Assembly: GCF_022376445.1 (NCBI RefSeq)
Contig: NW_025955028.1
Location: 1-64,000, forward strand
Direction of reading: 5' to 3'
DNA length: 64,000 bases
Origin: Fomitopsis serialis
Taxonomy: Eukaryota > Basidiomycota > Agaricomycetes > Polyporales > Fomitopsidaceae
The notes beneath the pieces were generated by a model. It had not been told where the DNA came from. It searched no databases and worked only from the letters and a program-made list of their open reading frames with translations. Positions within the stretch are counted from its first letter, which is position 1; every line of letters starts with the position of its first letter. Position numbers and translations under genes: made by a program. Below are positions 58,759 to 64,000 of the stretch, in pieces.

Positions 58759-60243
58759 CTACGCACCGTGCCCGTGGTCATGCCCGACAACAGTGCCGAC
58801 CGCGACAGGCACGAACATCCCCACCAGCGTAAAGAGCATCCTCGTCTTCCGCCCGATATCCCCGTCCTCCGCGTGCCCGTGGCCCGAAACGGGCCGGAGC
58901 ACCGTCGCGACGTACAGGAAGGTCCCGCCCTAGCGCCCCCACACGGGATCAGCGACGCGCCCCCAGCCTGTCTGCACGCGGGACGGGACTCACCGAGAGG
59001 AGCATGGCGGCGCCCGGGACGCGGCCCCACCCCGCGCTAGGGTCGAACCAGGCGAGGAGGGCGTACGACGCGAGCGCGCCGAGCGGGGTGGAGAGGCTAA
59101 GACCGCGATGTGTTTCTTGCAGTCCGCGCGCGAGAGGGACGTGGAGAGGAGGGAGGTCGTGAGCGCGAGGGCGGTCGGTGCTGTGTGTGGAACGGAAAAA
59201 GTGGAGAGGGGGGTTGCCGGGGTGCGAGGGGGGTTTGATGGGTGCGTGTGTGTGTACGGTTTGCGGGATGGCGACATTGTGCGAGATGAAGGGGTGGCGG
59301 TGGGCGGTGATGGTGGCGGACAGATAGCATATCACAGGTACGAATGAAGCTTGAATCAGCGTGCGATTTCACCTACCAGCACAGCCGTGCCCCGAAATGA
59401 ACGGATGCTGACCTTTATGGATCACCAGCGCGAAGAACACCACAATCGACAACCCCGAAGGGATCATCGACCCCGCGCCCTCCGACCCTGTTCCGCCGCC
59501 GTTCTCGCCCGCCCCAGAGAGCGCAGAGGAGCCGAGCGCGAGGCCGTCCGCGAGCGCGTGCATAACGAGGCCAAGCGTGAGCGGCACTGCGCGGGCCTTG
59601 CCCTCTGCGTCGCCGGAGGTGCTGTTGCTCCGCCTGTGCTGCTTCCGCGCCGGTGCCGCACGGGGGTCGCCCGAGTGGAAGGCGATACCCTCTGCGCGCT
59701 CGAGCTGGGAGAGCTCGAGCTCGGCGTCGAACTCGACCGTGCTCGGCCGGAAGGCTTGCGCGTGTGTGGTGGGGAGGCGGGGAGCGCGGGCGGGGCGGAA
59801 TGGGAGTGCGGGGAGAGGAGCTGCTCGATGAGGAGCATGAAGGTGAAGCCACCGAGGAGGGAGAGCGCGATGGTAGTCGTGGGCAGCTCTGCATGGCCTG
59901 AGGGAGTATTGGACGTGGACGGGGAGGGAGATTCAACGAGGGCCTCGATGCCTCTGAGTAGCAGAATGGGCACGGTGAGCGATGTCGTTGGAATGGCGAA
60001 ATGAACGACGGCTTACTCGGGGATGATGACGCCGAGGGCTGCACCGAGGAGGAGGCCTGTGCCGAGGGCGGAGAGCTTAGCAGGGCAGGTTCTGTGGTAA
60101 GAGCGCGTCGGCACGTCAGCATGGCACTAGAGCGCGAGAGATGGCTCACTTGAAAATGCAAAGGAGAGGGGGAGGACGCCGATGCCGAAAGAGGCTACGG
60201 CGAGCAGGACGGACATGAAGAGTACGGCGAAGAAGCCCGACAT
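58759..60243 (-). CDS. ZIP-family metal transporter, ZIP9/SLC39A9-like
   Basis: Predicted zinc or other divalent-metal carrier of internal membranes. The N-terminus MSGFFAVLFMSVLLAVASFG and GTGLLLGAALGVIIPE-GIEALVES match the ZIP9 subfamily. A helix (SLLGGFTFMLLIEQLL) is followed by a His/Pro-rich loop. The metal-site helix LGLVMHALADGLALGSS and VVFFALVIHKAPTALALTTS are present, then LSTPLGALASYALLAWFDPS, GGTFLYVATVLRPVSGHGHA and the His-rich end VVGHDHGHGA with stop 58759-58761. Five or more exons. Two single-base frame changes are needed, near 59768 (in the loop) and near 59095. Neither falls in a membrane span of the metal site. Confidence 0.85.
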
Positions 60244-61150
60244 TTCGAGAGCGCAGATTGCTTGACGGTAAAGGAGGATGTACGAGGGGGCCCGGGCGGG
60301 CTAGTGGCCTTGGCAGAGATGGTGGATGTCCACTGAAGAGGCTGGTCGACAGGCGTGGACGTCGAGCGACGCGCTGCGCAGCAACGGTCAGTCGCTGGAC
60401 ACGCTGCGCGTCGCGTTCCCACCGACGCGTCTCGCATCACGTGCAGGCCCTTCAAGGCCCAATTGGGAGTCGAGGACCGCGTCGGCGCCGAAAAGGGTTT
60501 AGCGGGGGACGCAGGCCGGATCTGCCCCGCACAAAGCTGTGCGCTCGGTCAGCGGACAGTCGTCTCCTCCTCCGAGCGTCATCCGACTCGTCGTCTCCTC
60601 CCGACCGCCAGACCGTCGGACTGTTCACCCGTGCACGTCTTCGGTTTGCACCAGCAGCCCGAAGAGAGAAGGGGGATGCCACGGAGGAGTTCATGCCCGG
60701 GTGCGGTGCAGGCAAACGCGTTCATCTCGCTGCAGCTGCGTGCGTCTGTTCGTCTCCAGAGAGCTCGAGATGCCCCGGAAATACCGCAGCCATGCACGCC
60801 GTATGACGTGCCAACAGTCCCGGATTGGCCAGCGCGTGTCGTGAGCCTCGTTCGTGCGCTCACTCGGCCCGTTCCAGACGCGCCGTCGACGCCTTCGTCC
60901 GAAACCGCGACCTGCGCTGACCCGCACCCCACGGCCTGCATAGGAGTCTTGCACCAGAGTCGCTCCAGCACCGCCTCGTAGCCCCACCGCGGCGGCTATG
61001 CAAGTCAGCAGCTGTCCGCATCATCCACGAAATTGTCACGGCGGCGGAATGAAATGAGGACGTGATGATGATGATGGACGCAGCGACTCGCCCGATCGGT
61101 CTCAGCCACGGCGCGGCAACTCGGTTCAGGGAGCCTCGCCGACCCGCCAA
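60244..61150. other. Intergenic region between divergent ZIP gene and secreted-protein gene
   Basis: Divergent promoters of the ZIP transporter (-) and the small secreted protein (+). GC-rich with long chance frames on both strands; no gene supported. Confidence 0.45.
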
Positions 61151-61153
61151 AAT

Positions 61154-61163
61154 GCTATATAAC
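61154..61163 (+). promoter_or_regulatory. TATA box of the small secreted protein gene
   Basis: GCTATATAACGCC about 110 bp upstream of the ATG at 61268, followed by a pyrimidine-rich leader. Strong TATA boxes are typical of highly or conditionally expressed fungal genes. Confidence 0.65.
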
Positions 61164-61267
61164 GCCCCCATCCCCTCCGACCGCTCTCCATCCGCCTTTT
61201 CATTCGGGTCATCCATCCCTCCCTCTAATCCGCGCCCCTCTCCCTCACCGCCACTCTTATTCTCAGC

Positions 61268-61901
61268 ATGTTCGCCTCTGTGAAGACGCTCCTCGTCTGT
61301 GGTGCCCTCGCCCTCGCCGCCGCCGCGCAGAACATCAACATCGCTCTGCCCACGGCGTTGACGTCTGTCAACCCCGGCGACAACGTCACTGTGCAGGTCG
61401 AAAAGCCGGTACGTGTCTCTCTCCTGTCTCATACCCCCTCTCTCTTCTTTGTTCCTCCGGTCCGACCTCCTTCCGCGTCTGCTGTCCCTTTCTGTTCTAC
61501 GCTCCGTCCCTCCAACCGCCACTCACCTCTCTCACAGAACTCCCTCACCGGCTCGACCGAAGTCGGCATCGCGATCGGCCTCAAGTCCTGCACGGGCTAC
61601 ACCGGCGGGTGCGACGTCATCGACATCACCCAGGCGCTCGGCAGCATTCTCCTCACCTCGTCCTGGGCGCCGACCTACTCCTCGACGAGTGGTACCCGTA
61701 CCAGAACTTCACCGTCACGATCCCGGAGAGCTTCCAGAGCGGGCAGGCGATCCTGAGCGCGACGCACCTGGTGCTAGTCGGGGTGAGTGTTCCGTCGTCT
61801 GGTGATCCACGTGGCTTGCTGATGTGGGCCTGTGTTATGTTATGTAGGCGGGTCCATACGCGGACACGGAGACGGTCAACCAGACGATCACCGTCGCGTA
61901 G
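61268..61901 (+). CDS. Small secreted protein (unknown family)
   Basis: Three exons: 61268-61408, 61538-61782 and 61848-61901. Signal peptide MFASVKTLLVCGALALAAAA is cleaved probably before QNINIALP. The mature part is beta-rich: LTSVNPGDNVTVQVEKP, NSLTGSTEVGIAIGLKSC, GYTGGCDVIDITQALGS, EWYPYQNFTVTIPESFQSGQ and AGPYADTETVNQTITVA. It has paired cysteines and N-glycosylation sites (NVT, NFT, NQT). One base is missing near 61684 between SSTS and EWYPY for the frame to hold. The fold looks like a small Ig-like or Kre9-like wall domain, but I do not assign a family. Not related to the SSP array. Confidence 0.75.
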
Positions 61902-62743
61902 CCGCACCACCCCAACGCCCCCCGATCTGAAACGCAAAACGGCCCACGCGCACGACGCACCTGACGGACCTTGCCTCACGAACTCTGACTTTCGAACCCT
62001 GACACTCGCCCGGCACGGACTGTTGTTGTATATTACTGCACACCCTAACTCCCGGACTGACTCTGCCCGTCTACCTATACCTGTCGCTGCCGTCGCTTTG
62101 CTCAGCACACCATCCTACCTCCATCCCCAGACTCTTTTACTGTACCACACACACACCTATCACGCACACTGACGCGTTAATGAGCAGCGTACAACCTCCG
62201 TCTACGTGTTTACGTGATGGTAGTATCGACTCGGACACATTGCAATGTACAATAATGTGCATACGCTTCGGACACAGCGACTCGAGGCTGGCGCGTGAAT
62301 AAGTAGTGTGGCTCGACGGATGCCTGCATGCCGTAGATGGGCCGTCTTGCCATTGGTATGAGTGTGTACGCGGTGGAGTTCGGACCTAGGCAATTGTCAG
62401 CGAGTGGAAGGTAGGGTAGGAGCGGGGTGCTGTACTTGCATGAAACGCCAGCATGTCACAGACCATGCGTTTCGCGCAAAACGCATGGTCTATGACGGGT
62501 TGAACGTTGATCGGGACATGGCTACATGCACGGGGCGGTAGCCTGTGCCTACACCGTAGGCATAACCGCGCTCAGGCGGAAGGTGGGGCTGTTTGCGGAT
62601 GGGCTTCCGAGTCGGACCATTGGTTCCGCATCCCTACAGTCTTGGTCAGTCGCGCAAGGTAATGTACGCGACGGGTTCCAGAGATTCAAAAATGAGCCTG
62701 TGAGAAGTGGGTTGTGGCTCGAGACGTCACCGGTACAGGAGGT
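61902..62743. other. 3' intergenic region between convergent genes
   Basis: No gene. It contains the palindrome listed separately. Plus-strand frames here are short and unsupported. Confidence 0.5.
62460..62491. repeat. Perfect 13-bp palindrome with short loop
   Basis: AGACCATGCGTTT and its reverse complement AAACGCATGGTCT flank CGCGCA. The hairpin lies between two convergent gene ends, where it could act in 3'-end formation of RNA or be a footprint of a small element. Confidence 0.7.
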
Positions 62744-64000
62744 TCAACTGACTATTGGATCGTAACTTATAGAATCACCGATTTCGAATGGATCGATCGA
62801 AGGACCGGTTTCGGACATTGAAGGATCGGTTTCGAACATTGAAGGACTGGTATCGATTATTGAAGGATAGGTTGCGAACGTTGAAGAATAGGCTTCGAAC
62901 TTTGAAGGACTGATTGGTTCGAACCCGGACGGAAGCCAGCGGGTGGTCCATTGGTTTCCCGACTCTATGAACGGCACACCCACTTCTGCGCCTGATGATA
63001 AACAGGAAGATGGTGTGATAGGTATACGTGGGCTGTGCCGTGGCATATGCTTCTTTCCACCGGCGAAGCCGGGTCTGTCCGATGGGTGTGGGAGCGTCTC
63101 AGCTACTCTGCCAGTCGAGTGCGCCGGTCGACGGGTAGTGGATGATCTATGTACGTGCATAGCGTGAGAATTGCATGGTTGTCATCACACTTATAGGATT
63201 CCTACATACCTGGCGTGCTTTGAGTGATCACGGATGGCAGGGGGGTCTGTAATAGGTTTGGGTGCTCGAGGACGGCGAGAGCGATATGGTCGGGCATTGG
63301 GAAAGGTAGTAGGAGGGGATGGAAGTAGGATTTGAGCTTCGGCGGCGTTGGGTGATAGGAATGAAACACGGAGCGGAGGCGATCCAGAGAGCTCTACGTC
63401 TGACTCGGGACGCGATGGAGGTAGCACAGAAGGCTGTCTGCTACCGCCATTGGGTCCTGAGTCAGAACTCGGGGTAGAGGTTCGAATGTGCCTCAGAGAT
63501 TTGCTCGTCGAAGGAGATACGGTGGTAATTGCTGCGCTTGTATGAGAAAGGGTCTGGCTGCCGTGTCTGTTTGAGCAATGCGCATCAACAGCAGTATCCA
63601 GTCGTGGTACGAGTTAGGCTCCGATAGAACAAGGGAGTGACGTACAGTGTACTGGTAGTCACCATTGGTTCCATGGTTTCGTCTGACATCCCAGCATGGT
63701 TTTGGGTCTTCGCGGTGGGCACATCGCCAGATCCATACATTGGATGTTGGATGTCCAATTCGTGCTCTTGCAGTCTCTTTCGTTCGCGGAGCTCAGCCGC
63801 CTGTTACAGACCTCAAAAACGACCTCAATGGATGATGCTTCGCCTCGGATACCTACAGAGACTTGCGCCAGCAGCACTTTGACTTTCCCACGGAGTTGAT
63901 TCAGTTGGTTAGTCAGTCCGCCCATGATCGCCTTGACCTCAGAGGTAACCGAAGTGAGACTATTGACTTCGCTTCGGAGCATCTGAGCTTGTTTCTTGTA
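62744..64000 (-). CDS. Coiled-coil, low-complexity protein, 3' part (runs off the window)
   Basis: Several minus-strand exons. At the window edge a heptad-rich stretch (LRSEVNSLTSVTSEVKAIMG, GLTNQLNQLRGKVKVLLAQV) suggests a coiled coil, followed by AAELRERKRLQEHELDIQHP. A Ser/Pro/Arg-rich exon (63535-63200) has PSSDSGPNGGSRQPSVLPPS and FLSPNAAEAQILLPSPP. The last exon ends in degenerate seven-residue repeats of the type PSMFETD (62925-62799) and YDPIVS, stop 62744-62746. One frame change is needed near 63808. The N-terminus is outside the window, so function cannot be named; no domain recognised. Confidence 0.55.
62799..62925 (-). repeat. 21-bp coding minisatellite
   Basis: Six units of exactly 21 bp begin at 62799, 62820, 62841, 62862, 62883 and 62904, consensus GAAGGAT(C/A)GGTTTCGAACATT on the plus strand. 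They are read on the minus strand as seven-residue repeats at the C-terminus of the coiled-coil gene; the length in multiples of three keeps the frame. Confidence 0.8.

Overview
The window looks like nuclear DNA of a filamentous basidiomycete, most likely an agaricomycete of the polypore type (this placement is my inference). The protein-coding genes are split by many introns of about 40-80 bp with GT...AG ends. The gene set is typical fungal housekeeping, and the repeats include a Copia-type LTR retrotransposon and a hAT-like MITE. No tRNA, rRNA or CRISPR array was seen.

Left part (1-6.3 kb): repeat-rich. A sequence carrying regularly spaced TACCCGCA...TGCGGGTA hairpins occurs twice. One copy abuts a Copia element on the minus strand that keeps one LTR, gag, protease and integrase but has lost reverse transcriptase, RNase H and the other LTR. 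Next (6.3-23.7 kb) come conserved genes: eIF3e (-) divergent from an MPDU1-type PQ-loop protein (+); a Gfo/Idh/MocA-type oxidoreductase (-); a 572-bp hAT-like MITE; a Ser/Thr-rich single-span membrane protein (+); two tandem MATE transporters (-); and a secreted agmatinase-like ureohydrolase (+). Two stretches (14.0-16.4 and 23.7-27.8 kb) show no recognisable gene. At 27.8-36.6 kb lie a HUL5/UBE3C-type HECT ubiquitin ligase (-), an SDR remnant (-) and a second Ser-rich single-span membrane protein (+).

The most distinctive region is 37.1-58.1 kb, a local segmental-duplication array. Five diverged copies of a two-exon gene, all on the minus strand, encode small secreted proteins with an N-terminal signal peptide, a proline/basic-rich middle and repeats of an acidic-x-L-[YF]-A-R motif. 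They share promoter, putative 5'-UTR intron and coding intron. A glycerol dehydrogenase gene and a YciI-like gene lie in the same array, each with a broken second copy. The right end (58.7-64 kb) has a ZIP-type metal transporter (-), a small secreted protein (+) and the 3' part of a coiled-coil gene (-) that runs off the window.

Odd throughout: many otherwise well conserved genes, including the housekeeping gene eIF3e, carry single-base frameshifts, often in short base runs. This looks more like residual assembly indels than pseudogenisation, so exon joins near those places should be treated with care.
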